From Melioribacter sp051488685 (GTDB lineage: Bacteria > Bacteroidota > Ignavibacteria > Ignavibacteriales > Melioribacteraceae): a stretch of DNA of 64,000 nucleotides. Both the position numbers and the translations under genes were made by a program. Shown in pieces: positions 42,787-51,979 of this stretch (positions are counted from its first letter, which is position 1; every line of letters starts with the position of its first letter). Under the pieces are notes generated by a model. The model made no database searches. It saw only the letters and a list, made by a program, of their open reading frames with translations, and had not been told where the DNA came from. Location of the stretch: assembly GCF_051488685.1 (NCBI RefSeq), contig NZ_JBPSEH010000006.1:191970-255969 (forward strand), read 5' to 3'.

Positions 42787-44769
42787 TTAACTCTCCAGAT
42801 TTTTCTTAATCCAATTTTCAAGACCTCCTGAAACAATTAATTCTTGAGCTGCAATACCGACTGGAGAAATATTATAAATTTTATCTCCCGCAATTAATCT
42901 CGAATTGACAAAATCAACCTTGGCAATAATATTGGTTCTAATTGTATTTTTCTTATTGCCTTCGAACATCTTTTTTAAGTCATTTACAAGTTGAGGGCAA
43001 TCGATGGCAAGAAAGCCATTGTTGATTGCATTGCGTTTGTAAGTATCGCTGAAAGAACCTGCAATAACCAGACGAATTCCTTTGTATTTAAGAGCTGTGG
43101 CAGCCTGTTCGCGTGAGCTTCCTGTTCCGAAGTTGAAGCCTCCGACGAGAAGATCGCCTTCCTTTACAATATTTCTGAAATCGGGGTCATAATTTTCCAT
43201 CACAACATTTGCTTGATCCTGAGGCGTCATATCGTCGTTGTAAGTATATTTGCCAGGATAAATACCATCCGTGTTTAAATTATCTTGAGGACAAAAGATC
43301 AGTTTGCCTTTTATTTCTGCTGGAAAACCTTCAATAATATCAATCTGTTGAGATTGAATTTCCGGGCGTGAGTTTATTTTAATTGATCCGACAATAGAAT
43401 TCTTTGTTTCGGCAATATCATAACTGATAAAACCGTTGATAGCAGAATGCGCCACGACAGCAGGCGAGGCCAGATATGCAAATGCATTTGGCGAACCCAT
43501 TCGTCCTTTGAAGTTTCTATTTGTTGCAGAAATGCCCACTTCGCCGTCTTCGAGCAATCCGGTACCCAAGCCAATACAGGGGCCGCAACCTGGTGGAAGG
43601 GGAATAGCACCGGCATCTAATAAATTTTGCCAGTATCCTCTTTGTTCGCTTTCTTTTTGAATTTCGCTTGATGCCGCCGCAATATAAAACTTCACATGAG
43701 GAGCAATCTTTTTCCCCTTTACAATTTTTGCCGCTTCTTCAATGTCTTCCAGTCTTGAGTTTACGCACGATACAAGATAAGCTTTATCAATTTTTACTTT
43801 CTTTTTCATTAGTTCGGAAACGGAAGAATATTTCTTTACGCTGTTGGGACCTGAGACGACAGGCTCAATCGACGAGAGGTCAATCGTTAGTTCTTTAGAA
43901 TAAAAGGCATCGTTGTCTGGTGTGAGTTCGGAAAGGTTTTTCTCGAGTTCTTTGAGCCTTTCTTTGTTTAATCTCGGATTCCTCCCGTTGCCGTCGGCAT
44001 CGGAAGGTACCCCTTCTGGGCCTCTCTTTTCAATATAATCGATTCTTTTATTCAACCAATTCAGAGTTATCTCGTCAATGGGAAAAAGACCTACAACTGC
44101 TCCCCATTCGGTGGTCATATTTGCAATTGAGAGTCTCTGGTCAATCGACAATTCGCTTATCCCGTCGCCTGTAAATTCTACTGCGCAATTCAATACTTCG
44201 TCGTTATTAAAATAGCCGCAAAGAGCGATAATTACGTCCTTGCCCGTAACACCTTTTGAAAGTTTACCTTTTAATACAACTTTAACGGTTTGTGGAACCT
44301 GCCACCAGGTTTTCCCGGTTGCCCAAATTGAAGCGGCGTCTGTTCTGACAATTGGAGTGCCAAGGCACCCGATTCCACCGTACATATTTGAATGACTATC
44401 GGATGCAACGACCATTGTACCTGGAAATGCATAACCTTCTTCGATCATGATCTGGTGTCCTATGCCTCTTCCAGCTGGATAAAAATCGGCCCCCATTTCT
44501 TTTGCAAATGATTCGATGCGTCTGTATTTATTTAGATTCTTTTCGTCTTTGTTTTGGATATCATGGTCGAGTGTGATAACAACCTGCCGCGGATTGGCAA
44601 GTTTTGTTGCCCCGATAGATCTAAATTTGGGTATTACTGCTCCAGTATTATCGTGCGTCATTACGTATGCCGGTTGTATTGTAATATAATCTCCTGCACG
44701 TATTTTCTGCGCCTGTTTTAAACCAATTGCATGCTTCTGTGCAATTTTTTCAACTAATGTTTGGGGCAT
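42787..44769 (-). CDS. Homoaconitase (Lys4)-like hydratase
   Basis: 660 residues. Aconitase superfamily, with the [4Fe-4S] cysteines Cys335 (VSCVNSR), Cys395 and Cys398 (GCGPCIG), and the swivel-domain motif FNFGTGSSREQAA (about 545-557). The detailed sequence follows fungal homoaconitase Lys4 rather than AcnA or AcnB: AGRGIGHQIMIEEGYAFPGT, SDSHSNMYGGIGCLGTPIVR, WATGKTWWQVP, ATNRNFKGRMGS and DGIYPGKYTYNDDM all look Lys4-like. This comparison is from memory, not an alignment. It may interconvert citrate or homocitrate with its iso-form. Its operon also encodes an isocitrate-type dehydrogenase. Confidence 0.88.
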   Translation of the reverse strand: MPQTLVEKIAQKHAIGLKQAQKIRAGDYITIQPAYVMTHDNTGAVIPKFRSIGATKLANPRQVVITLDHDIQNKDEKNLNKYRRIESFAKEMGADFYPAGRGIGHQIMIEEGYAFPGTMVVASDSHSNMYGGIGCLGTPIVRTDAASIWATGKTWWQVPQTVKVVLKGKLSKGVTGKDVIIALCGYFNNDEVLNCAVEFTGDGISELSIDQRLSIANMTTEWGAVVGLFPIDEITLNWLNKRIDYIEKRGPEGVPSDADGNGRNPRLNKERLKELEKNLSELTPDNDAFYSKELTIDLSSIEPVVSGPNSVKKYSSVSELMKKKVKIDKAYLVSCVNSRLEDIEEAAKIVKGKKIAPHVKFYIAAASSEIQKESEQRGYWQNLLDAGAIPLPPGCGPCIGLGTGLLEDGEVGISATNRNFKGRMGSPNAFAYLASPAVVAHSAINGFISYDIAETKNSIVGSIKINSRPEIQSQQIDIIEGFPAEIKGKLIFCPQDNLNTDGIYPGKYTYNDDMTPQDQANVVMENYDPDFRNIVKEGDLLVGGFNFGTGSSREQAATALKYKGIRLVIAGSFSDTYKRNAINNGFLAIDCPQLVNDLKKMFEGNKKNTIRTNIIAKVDFVNSRLIAGDKIYNISPVGIAAQELIVSGGLENWIKKNLES

Positions 44770-44826
44770 TTTTACTCCACTACAATTTTACTAAGCAAAT
44801 ATATCTTAATCTGCATAAATCTTTTC

Positions 44827-45366
44827 TCAATTATTTTTAAAAGGCTCGAATGATACAAAGTCGGCATGATGTACAATAATTGCTTCGACAGATCTTTTTC
44901 CGAGATCTCCTTCTTTTGAATGATAAGCAATAATGTGAAGAACTTCAGGTGGCAATCCGAAACGATCTGCTATTGCTACACCGCTAAAAGGATGTCGTAA
45001 TAATTCGCCAGCTTTGCTTGTTCCAAGTTTGCCGTCCTTTTTCGTGTATTCTAATAATTTTCCAACATCAATTAAAATTGCTCCGGCAATCAAAAAATCC
45101 ATATTGATATTGATTTCATCGCCGAAATTCTTCTTCATTCTGCTGGCTATATCGACGGCGAGTTGCACGCATGTTCTTTTGTGATTAATAAAAGAAATAT
45201 TACAGTCCTTAATTAATAGAGAAAAAGGGATCTCGTGTAAATCCTGTATTGTTAGTTCCGAACTCTCCAGTGCATATTTCCAGCACTCTATCACTTTATC
45301 TCTAAGTGATAAGTCGTTAATTAAATTTACTTCTGGCCATAAAATAATTATTTCGTCTTTATTCAT
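44827..45366 (-). CDS. HD-domain protein with altered HD doublet
   Basis: 179 residues. The HD-superfamily plan is visible: first His in NHKRTCVQLA (about 81), then GAILIDVGKLLEY (about 115-127), then RHPFSGVAIA and AYHS, ending IIVHHADFVSFE. In typical members the central doublet reads H-D; here it is I-D, so one metal ligand is missing. It may be a catalytically impaired or one-metal variant. It is five bases after cstA and 57 bp before the hydratase gene. The role in the cluster is unknown. Confidence 0.78.
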   Translation of the reverse strand: MNKDEIIILWPEVNLINDLSLRDKVIECWKYALESSELTIQDLHEIPFSLLIKDCNISFINHKRTCVQLAVDIASRMKKNFGDEININMDFLIAGAILIDVGKLLEYTKKDGKLGTSKAGELLRHPFSGVAIADRFGLPPEVLHIIAYHSKEGDLGKRSVEAIIVHHADFVSFEPFKNN

Positions 45367-45371
45367 ATCCT

Positions 45372-47003
45372 TTATTTTGATGTTGAAGGCTCAGCATTTG
45401 TTCTAAGCATAGTAAAAGCCTGCAATGCCAGCATTATAGCGAGTACGAAAAGAAATATCGATACTGTAGCAAGTAAATAGTTATTTATGAGCAAGTTATT
45501 ATAAAAGAGCATAGCAAGTGCAGACAAAGTAACAGAGAACATGAATATCATGGGAATGAGAGTAAAATAATAATTTATTTTAAGATTGATAACCCAGACG
45601 GTAACTGCAAGGAGTGCAATTGCGGCTAAAAGTTGATTTGCGCTGCCGAAGACGGGCCATATGTTCATACTCTGTCCGCTCATCGTCAATAGTCCTCCGG
45701 CCAATACAGTTATTGTGGTTGCAAAATATCTATTTGATGTAACGCTGTTTTGGGGGATTTGTTGTTCTACTTCGAAGAATTCCTGAAATGCATAACGCGC
45801 AAGTCTGGTAGCGGTATCAAGAGAAGTTAATGCAAAAGCGGCGACGGCAAGAGCGGCAAAACTCGATGCGTGTGCCTCATCAACACCGAGTAAGGGAATA
45901 TTGCTAATGAATTTTGCAATTCCAGTTGAAAAGGCGGTAACGGCGCCTTTTTCGTTTAATAATTGAATAAAATGATTCTGATCCAGTGAGGCAACCGATA
46001 ATAATGAAAGAACTGCCAGCACGCCTTCGATAAGCATTCCACCGTAACCAATTAGTTTTGCGTCGGTTTCTTTGTCGAGTTGCTTTGCAGTAGTTCCGCT
46101 ACTAACTATCGAATGAAAACCACTAATTGCACCGCATGCAACTGTTACAAAAAGAGCGGGGAAGAGATAGCCGATTTGGTCGACTTTAAAATTCGTAACT
46201 GGTGCAAGATGAACTTCGGGCATTGTGAAAATCAATCCCACAATACCGCCAATCATCAGTGCATAGAGTAAAAATGAATTAAGATAATCGCGCGGCTGTA
46301 GCAATATCCACACTGGCGTTACAGATGCAAAAAAGATATAGACGAGTAAAATTAAATTCCAGGTTTGATTATCAAGAAGCAATGGGAATTGATTCCCAAT
46401 GTAAATAGCAATTATCAATAATAATATTCCGATAGCTGACGAAAAAATTAAAGGCATTTTAATACGGTAAGAAATTAGACCGAACCCAATTGCAATGAAG
46501 ATAAATAAAATCGATGAAGTTCCAGCCGAAGGAATGCTGTTGAATGTATTGGAAACAATAATTGTAAAAACAGCAATAACGAGAATCAACGTAGACCATG
46601 TGAACAGGAGGAATAGTTTTTTGCCGTTTAGGCCAATATAATTTTCGATAACCTGACCAATTGTTTTGCCTTTATGGCGAATTGATGCAATTAAAGAAGT
46701 GTAGTCGTGCACTCCTCCAATAAAAGTGGAGCCGACGAGAATCCAGATATAAACCGGAACCCAGCCAAAACTTGCAGCAATTATGGGACCTACAATCGGA
46801 CCGGCGCCTGCAATCGATGCAAAATGATGTCCTAACAAAACAGGAGGTTTAGTAGGAACGTAGTCAACTCCGTCGTAAAGATCATGTGACGGAGTAGTAT
46901 GTTTTCCATCGATCGAAAATATATTGGAAATATAACTCCCATATACCCGATAAGCGAATGAAAAGAGAATTATTGCAAACGCAATTAAAATGATACCACT
47001 CAT
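45372..47003 (-). CDS. cstA: Carbon-starvation CstA-type transporter
   Basis: 543 residues and about 14-16 membrane segments. The CstA signature is clear near the N-terminus: GHHFASIAGAGPIVGPIIAA, followed by FGWVPVYIWILVGSTFIGG and HDYTSLIASIRHKGKTIG. CstA-family proteins import pyruvate (BtsT, CstA of E. coli) or peptides. In this cluster of carboxylate enzymes pyruvate or another short-chain acid is a plausible substrate, but this is inference. The gene sits between the dehydrogenase and the HD gene. Confidence 0.93.
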   Translation of the reverse strand: MSGIILIAFAIILFSFAYRVYGSYISNIFSIDGKHTTPSHDLYDGVDYVPTKPPVLLGHHFASIAGAGPIVGPIIAASFGWVPVYIWILVGSTFIGGVHDYTSLIASIRHKGKTIGQVIENYIGLNGKKLFLLFTWSTLILVIAVFTIIVSNTFNSIPSAGTSSILFIFIAIGFGLISYRIKMPLIFSSAIGILLLIIAIYIGNQFPLLLDNQTWNLILLVYIFFASVTPVWILLQPRDYLNSFLLYALMIGGIVGLIFTMPEVHLAPVTNFKVDQIGYLFPALFVTVACGAISGFHSIVSSGTTAKQLDKETDAKLIGYGGMLIEGVLAVLSLLSVASLDQNHFIQLLNEKGAVTAFSTGIAKFISNIPLLGVDEAHASSFAALAVAAFALTSLDTATRLARYAFQEFFEVEQQIPQNSVTSNRYFATTITVLAGGLLTMSGQSMNIWPVFGSANQLLAAIALLAVTVWVINLKINYYFTLIPMIFMFSVTLSALAMLFYNNLLINNYLLATVSIFLFVLAIMLALQAFTMLRTNAEPSTSK

Positions 47004-47052
47004 TTTACACCCAAGTTAAATGGCACTTTATATCTTAAAATTACAAAAAAAA

Positions 47053-48231
47053 TTATAGTTTAGAAATTATTGCATCGGTCATCTGCTGGGTTGTTGCAGC
47101 ACCCTGTTTTATAACATCGGGACCGCCTTTAAGTTTGAGCATATCGTATGTTCTTACTTTACCTTCTTCGATTACTTTAGCAATAGCATTTTTAATTTTT
47201 TGGGCAATATCAATTTCTCCAAGATGTTCAAGCATCATTACTGCGCTCATAAACATTGCAATTGGATTGACAATCGAGGGTTGCAACTTTTCGTATTTAG
47301 GGGCCGAGCCGTGCGTCGGTTCGAATACGGCTACTTTCTCTCCAATATTTGCACTACAAGCAAATCCCAGTCCTCCCACCAGTCCTGCAAAACCGTCGCT
47401 TATAATATCACCGAACATATTCTCAGCTACGATAACCCCGTAGTCTTCTGGATTTTTTGTTAACCACATCATTTGGGCGTCGATATTTGTATCCCATAGT
47501 TCGATTTCAGGATATTCTTTCGATATTTCGCGTGCGATTTTTAGCATCATACCGGATGTTTCTCGCAAAACATTCGGCTTTTCACACAACGTAACGCTTT
47601 TGTAATTATTTTTACGTGCGTATTCAAAAGCGGATCTAATAATTCTTTCGCTTGCTTTTTTTGTGACAATTCTTGTTGAAATTGCCAGCTCTTCACTGGG
47701 AACATCGGCAAAAGCTTTCATCTTTGGGTGAGTTTCGAGTGCTTTTCTTACAACTTCCGGAGGATTTGTCCATTCTACGCCGGCGTAAAGGCCTTCTGTA
47801 TTCTGTCTGAAAATTACGGTATTGACATATGGCTCTTCGTAAGTGCCGTCAATTTTTTTGCGGATAAAATTTAATGGATTCCCCTTGAAAGAGATGCACG
47901 GCCGAATGCAGATATCGAGGTTAAAATGTTGTCTGAGTGCAACGATAGGAGAGAAATAAGTAAATCCTTTATTGCGTAATTCCGGTTTTAGTTCTTCGGC
48001 TGCTTTATCCTTTGGTTTACTGGTGATAGCTCCGAAGAGAGCCACTTTATGCTTTTCAATTAAATCAATGGTCCTCTGAGGCAAAGGGTTTCCTTCATTA
48101 CACCAGAATTCCCACCCGATATCTCCCCAAACATACTCTGCTACAAATCCTGCTGCATTTAACAATCTTATAGCTTCTGGTAATACTATTTTCCCAATTC
48201 CATCGCCCGGTAAGGCTACAATTGTTCTCAT
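47053..48231 (-). CDS. Isocitrate/isopropylmalate-type dehydrogenase
   Basis: 392 residues. Beta-decarboxylating dehydrogenase fold with LPGDGIGKIVLPEA at the start. The substrate arginines are in place (Arg100 in VALRQ, Arg110 in IRP, Arg142 in FRQNTEGLYAG), with catalytic Lys218 in CEKPNV and metal-binding Asp251, Asp275 and Asp279. Before Arg100 it has YFSPIVALRQ: the Ser typical of isocitrate enzymes is kept, but the next key Asn is Ile. The cofactor loop HGSAPKY keeps the Lys-Tyr pair of NADP enzymes. Substrate may be isocitrate, homoisocitrate or a relative. It is the first gene of the cluster. Confidence 0.9.
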   Translation of the reverse strand: MRTIVALPGDGIGKIVLPEAIRLLNAAGFVAEYVWGDIGWEFWCNEGNPLPQRTIDLIEKHKVALFGAITSKPKDKAAEELKPELRNKGFTYFSPIVALRQHFNLDICIRPCISFKGNPLNFIRKKIDGTYEEPYVNTVIFRQNTEGLYAGVEWTNPPEVVRKALETHPKMKAFADVPSEELAISTRIVTKKASERIIRSAFEYARKNNYKSVTLCEKPNVLRETSGMMLKIAREISKEYPEIELWDTNIDAQMMWLTKNPEDYGVIVAENMFGDIISDGFAGLVGGLGFACSANIGEKVAVFEPTHGSAPKYEKLQPSIVNPIAMFMSAVMMLEHLGEIDIAQKIKNAIAKVIEEGKVRTYDMLKLKGGPDVIKQGAATTQQMTDAIISKL

Positions 48232-48376
48232 ATTTTCTCCCAGTGTGTTGAAATTTTATTGATTAACTTAGATAAGATAATCTTTATTGGCAACTCTTTC
48301 GATTATTCAAAATGATTCTGCTTTATCTTTAAATAGTTTTTTTTAATTTAGAATAGTCAAAAAAAGGGGACATGAG

Positions 48377-49096
48377 ATGAAGTTTAGCATAAATATCGAT
48401 CATATTGCAACACTTAGAAACGCACGAGCCGAATTCCAGCCCGATCCTGTGGCTTTTGCATTGATGGCAGAACTTTACGGCGTTGATGGAATTGTAGTAC
48501 ATCTAAGGGAAGACAGGCGCCATATTAATGAACGCGACGTTAGACTACTCAGAGAATTAATTACAACAAAACTTGACCTCGAAATGGCTGCCGTCGACGA
48601 GATTATCGATATTGCATGCGATGTCAAACCTGAACTGGCTACCATTGTTCCGGAGAAAAGACAGGAACTTACAACTGAAGGTGGAATAAATGTAATTGAC
48701 AACATTAGTTTATTAAGCGATACGATAAAGCGTCTCCACGAAGCTAAAATTGACGTTTCCCTTTTTATTGAACCAGACATCGACCAGATAAATGCCGCTG
48801 CTGAAATAAATGCAGACTTTATCGAAATTCATACCGGAAAATATGCCAACTCTCCTACCGAAGAGGAAAGATTCGACGAATTAGATAAAATTCGTCTGGC
48901 TGCCAAACATGCAAAAAAATTGGGATTGGGTGTTAATGCTGGTCATGGATTGAATTATGTTAATATGAAAGAATTCGTTGCTATAAAAGAAATTGACGAA
49001 GTTAGCATAGGGCATGCAATAATTGCACGGACGGTTTTTGTAGGCGTAGAAAAAGCTATTAAAGAAATGATTGAAATCATTCGCAATGCTCAATAA
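48377..49096 (+). CDS. pdxJ: Pyridoxine 5'-phosphate synthase
   Basis: 239 residues, exactly the family size. PdxJ joins 1-deoxyxylulose 5-phosphate and aminoacetone phosphate to give pyridoxine 5'-phosphate. Motifs: FSINIDHIATLRNAR (1-16 region), DGIVVHLREDRRHIN (about 36-50), the catalytic Glu in LDLEMAA, and AGHGLNYVN (about 189-197). ATG 48377 has GGGG upstream. The TIGR02757 gene follows after 17 bp. Confidence 0.97.
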   Translation: MKFSINIDHIATLRNARAEFQPDPVAFALMAELYGVDGIVVHLREDRRHINERDVRLLRELITTKLDLEMAAVDEIIDIACDVKPELATIVPEKRQELTTEGGINVIDNISLLSDTIKRLHEAKIDVSLFIEPDIDQINAAAEINADFIEIHTGKYANSPTEEERFDELDKIRLAAKHAKKLGLGVNAGHGLNYVNMKEFVAIKEIDEVSIGHAIIARTVFVGVEKAIKEMIEIIRNAQ

Positions 49097-49113
49097 ACCT
49101 GACCGGTAAAACT

Positions 49114-49890
49114 TTGATTAAAAATCTCAAGAAAAGATTAGACTACCATTACAATCAATTCAACAGTAAATCGATTGTGCCCGACCCCGTGTTATTTCCT
49201 CACAGATATTTAGATTCTCGCGACATCGAAATATCGGCTTTTATATCGTCAATTTTCGCATACGGAAATCTGTCGCAAATTATGAAAACACTGGATGAAA
49301 TTCACAAAGTTATGCAGAATAAGCCGTATGAGTTTATATCAAATTTTTCACTGCATACAAAAATCTTTGAGAAATTAAAATATCGATTTTACAGTCCGGA
49401 TGATATCAATCTTATTTTTTATGCTTTGAACAAAATATACAGTCAATACGATTCATTAAAATATTTATTTCTATTATACTATTTCGAAAATGAGAAAAAT
49501 TTGAAATCGTCTATTACATTTTTTGTTGACAATATTAAGAATATAATTGCCCATAAAAGTAATATCAGCGCTGGTATAAAATTTATGCTGCCCGATCCTA
49601 TGAAAAACAGTGCGTGCAAAAGAATGAATTTGTTTTTGAGATGGATGGTGAGAAAGGATAATATTGATTTCGGATTGTGGCAGGAAATTAGACCTGATAA
49701 ACTCGTTATCCCCGTAGATACTCACGTGGCTAGAGTTAGCAGGATGTTGGGACTTACTCAAAAGAAGATTGTTAACTGGCAAATGGCTGAAGAAATTACC
49801 GAAAATCTAAGAAGATTTGATCCATCCGATCCGGTAAAATATGATTTTGCAATCTGTCATATTGGTATGAATAAGACGAAGATAATTTAA
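49114..49890 (+). CDS. TIGR02757 (DUF2400) family protein
   Basis: 258 residues. It has the features of this uncharacterised family: DPVLFPHRYLDSRDIEISAF near the N-terminus, FAYGNLSQIMKTL, RMNLFLRWMVRKDNIDFGLW, and PVDTHVARVSRMLGL. The last motif recalls the helix-hairpin-helix/GPD DNA glycosylase fold, so a DNA-related role is possible. The start is TTG (49114) with a weak ribosome site; no nearby ATG keeps the conserved N-terminus. Confidence 0.85.
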   Translation: MIKNLKKRLDYHYNQFNSKSIVPDPVLFPHRYLDSRDIEISAFISSIFAYGNLSQIMKTLDEIHKVMQNKPYEFISNFSLHTKIFEKLKYRFYSPDDINLIFYALNKIYSQYDSLKYLFLLYYFENEKNLKSSITFFVDNIKNIIAHKSNISAGIKFMLPDPMKNSACKRMNLFLRWMVRKDNIDFGLWQEIRPDKLVIPVDTHVARVSRMLGLTQKKIVNWQMAEEITENLRRFDPSDPVKYDFAICHIGMNKTKII

Positions 49891-49970
49891 AAAGTTTGCT
49901 CGTCTATAATATCAATGTTATATTAGTCGAACGATTATCAAATAATTAATACCATAAACAGGAGAACGGC

Positions 49971-51920
49971 ATGTCGGAACAAAAACGATTTGTCCCTTTC
50001 GTCTCGCCGGAAACAAATATGGCTGAATTTACAGTGAGAGCTCTGATAATTGGACTGCTTATGGCAGTTGTACTCGGAGCGGCGAATGCCTATTTGGGTC
50101 TTAAAGCCGGTATGACAATAGCTGCTACCTATCCGGCGGCAGTAATAGGGATGGCGCTTCTGAAATTAATGAAAGGTACAATACTGGAAGAGAATTTTGC
50201 ACGTACTGTTGGTTCAATAGGCGAATCGATAGCTGCAGGTGCAATATTCACTTTGCCCGCATTTTTTATTGCTGGTATCTGGGATCCGTTTTTTACACCG
50301 GGTCATTATGCAATTTCGACGGCAATAATGGTTGCTGGCGGTGTACTCGGCATTATGTTCGTTGCATTATTGCGACGGGTTATGGTTGAAGATGCGGAAC
50401 TCCCATTCCCCGAATCGGTAGCCGCTGCAGAAATTCATAAAGCAGGGCGTAATGGAACTGCCGGTTCAAAATACTTATTCAATGCGATGGGCATTGGCGC
50501 AGTTATTCAAGCATTAGGAAAATTTAAATTGTTCGCGTTTTCATACGATAAAGTTTTACAATTCGGTAAAGGAAGTATCTTATTCCGCTCGCCTGAAGTT
50601 AGTCCGGCTTATATGGGCGTCGGTTATATAATTGGTCCCAGACTCGCAGCATTGAACTTCAGCGGAGGTGTTATTGCTTGGGGTTTGCTTGCTCCAATCA
50701 TTGCTTATTTCAAGTATACTGCAGCTGGAGATAATTCAATAGAAACGACAAATATGCTTGTGCAGGTTTGGAAAGATTATGTGCGTCCCATCGCTATTGG
50801 AGGGATGCTCGTAGGAGCCGCTTATACTTTATGGAAAATGAGAAATAGTCTTATTACAGGAATTGGCAGGTCGGTTAGTGACGTAAAAAAAGCTGCTACT
50901 GGAGAAGTGACTGAAATACGCACTGAAAAAGATCTAAGCTTTACTACAATTCTTGTTGGGATCGGATTGACAGCTTTAGCAACATTTTTTATTTATAATT
51001 TCTTTGCGCAGGACCTATTCGCAGCGTTGGTGGCAACGATCGTAATGATAATTGCTGGATTCTTTTTTGCTGCCGTTTCGGGTTATCTCGTAGGAATTAT
51101 CGGGTCGAGTAACAATCCAATTAGCGGTTTAACGTTATCGACATTAGTTGTGGCAGCTGTTTTAATGGTTGCCCTTGGAATGAAAGGAATTCAAGGAGTG
51201 GCTGCTGTTCTCGGCGTGGCAGCTGTTGTATGCGTCTCGGCAGCCGTGGCAGGAGAAATGCTGCAAGATCTGAAAGCCGGTCATATTCTCGGTGGTACTC
51301 CATGGAAAATGCAGCTGGGTGATATTATCGGCGTTGTAATTTCATCGGCTGTAATGTTTATTCCTCTTTTTATTCTTCACGAAGGTGATATAAAATCGGG
51401 CGGTATGGGTTTCGGCGGCGACGCACTTCCGGCTCCACAGGCAAGTTTAATGGCTATCTTATCGAATGGAATTGTTGCTGGCCAAATGGAATGGATACTG
51501 ATTTTTACAGGAATGCTAATGGGTGTCGGATTTATTATGATGAATGTCAAAAGTCCTATGCTCGTTAGCGTGGGAATGTATCTCCCGCTCGGTACGACTT
51601 TCGCAATTTTTGTTGGCGGTATCATTAAAGGAATCGTCGAAAAAATATCTGCTAAAAATAATTTCAACGATGCTCAGAAATCGAGAGTGGAAAATGTTGG
51701 AATTTTACTTGCCGCAGGATTAATAGCTGGCGAAGCTTTAGTTGGTCTTCTTTTTGCAGGATTTGCATTCTGGGAAATACCACTACTGGAAATCTTTAAA
51801 GAAACTACGTTCTTGATAAGTCTGGTAGTATTACTGTTTATTGCTTATTTACTCATAAAAATCCCAATTAAGAATGCAGGTAAACCAGAAGACCCTGCGT
51901 CTCCTTCGGTTCCAGTTTAA
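49971..51920 (+). CDS. OPT-family oligopeptide transporter
   Basis: 649 residues with about 16 membrane segments. The opening AEFTVRALIIGLLMAVVLGA followed by NAYLGLKAGMTIAATYPAAV is the hallmark of bacterial OPT proteins, which import oligopeptides or metal-chelates with protons. Another family motif is VGIIGSSNNPISGLTLSTLV (about 374-393). ATG 49971 has AGGAGA upstream. A peptide substrate is favoured by the dipeptidase and aminopeptidase genes that follow. Confidence 0.93.
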   Translation: MSEQKRFVPFVSPETNMAEFTVRALIIGLLMAVVLGAANAYLGLKAGMTIAATYPAAVIGMALLKLMKGTILEENFARTVGSIGESIAAGAIFTLPAFFIAGIWDPFFTPGHYAISTAIMVAGGVLGIMFVALLRRVMVEDAELPFPESVAAAEIHKAGRNGTAGSKYLFNAMGIGAVIQALGKFKLFAFSYDKVLQFGKGSILFRSPEVSPAYMGVGYIIGPRLAALNFSGGVIAWGLLAPIIAYFKYTAAGDNSIETTNMLVQVWKDYVRPIAIGGMLVGAAYTLWKMRNSLITGIGRSVSDVKKAATGEVTEIRTEKDLSFTTILVGIGLTALATFFIYNFFAQDLFAALVATIVMIIAGFFFAAVSGYLVGIIGSSNNPISGLTLSTLVVAAVLMVALGMKGIQGVAAVLGVAAVVCVSAAVAGEMLQDLKAGHILGGTPWKMQLGDIIGVVISSAVMFIPLFILHEGDIKSGGMGFGGDALPAPQASLMAILSNGIVAGQMEWILIFTGMLMGVGFIMMNVKSPMLVSVGMYLPLGTTFAIFVGGIIKGIVEKISAKNNFNDAQKSRVENVGILLAAGLIAGEALVGLLFAGFAFWEIPLLEIFKETTFLISLVVLLFIAYLLIKIPIKNAGKPEDPASPSVPV

Positions 51921-51926
51921 TTAATT

Positions 51927-51960
51927 AAGCGCTGTTTCTTTTGAAAGAATCAGCGCTTTT
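51927..51960 (+). terminator. Terminator after the OPT gene
   Basis: AAGCGCTG (51927-51934) pairs with CAGCGCTT (51951-51958). The inner bases TTCTTT/AAAGAA extend the stem after one T-T mismatch, and four T end it. Confidence 0.82.
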
Positions 51961-51979
51961 ATATTAACTGCGATATGAT

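Noticed and set aside
51927..51960. Small RNA after the OPT gene
   Set aside because: It is adequately explained as a simple rho-independent terminator.
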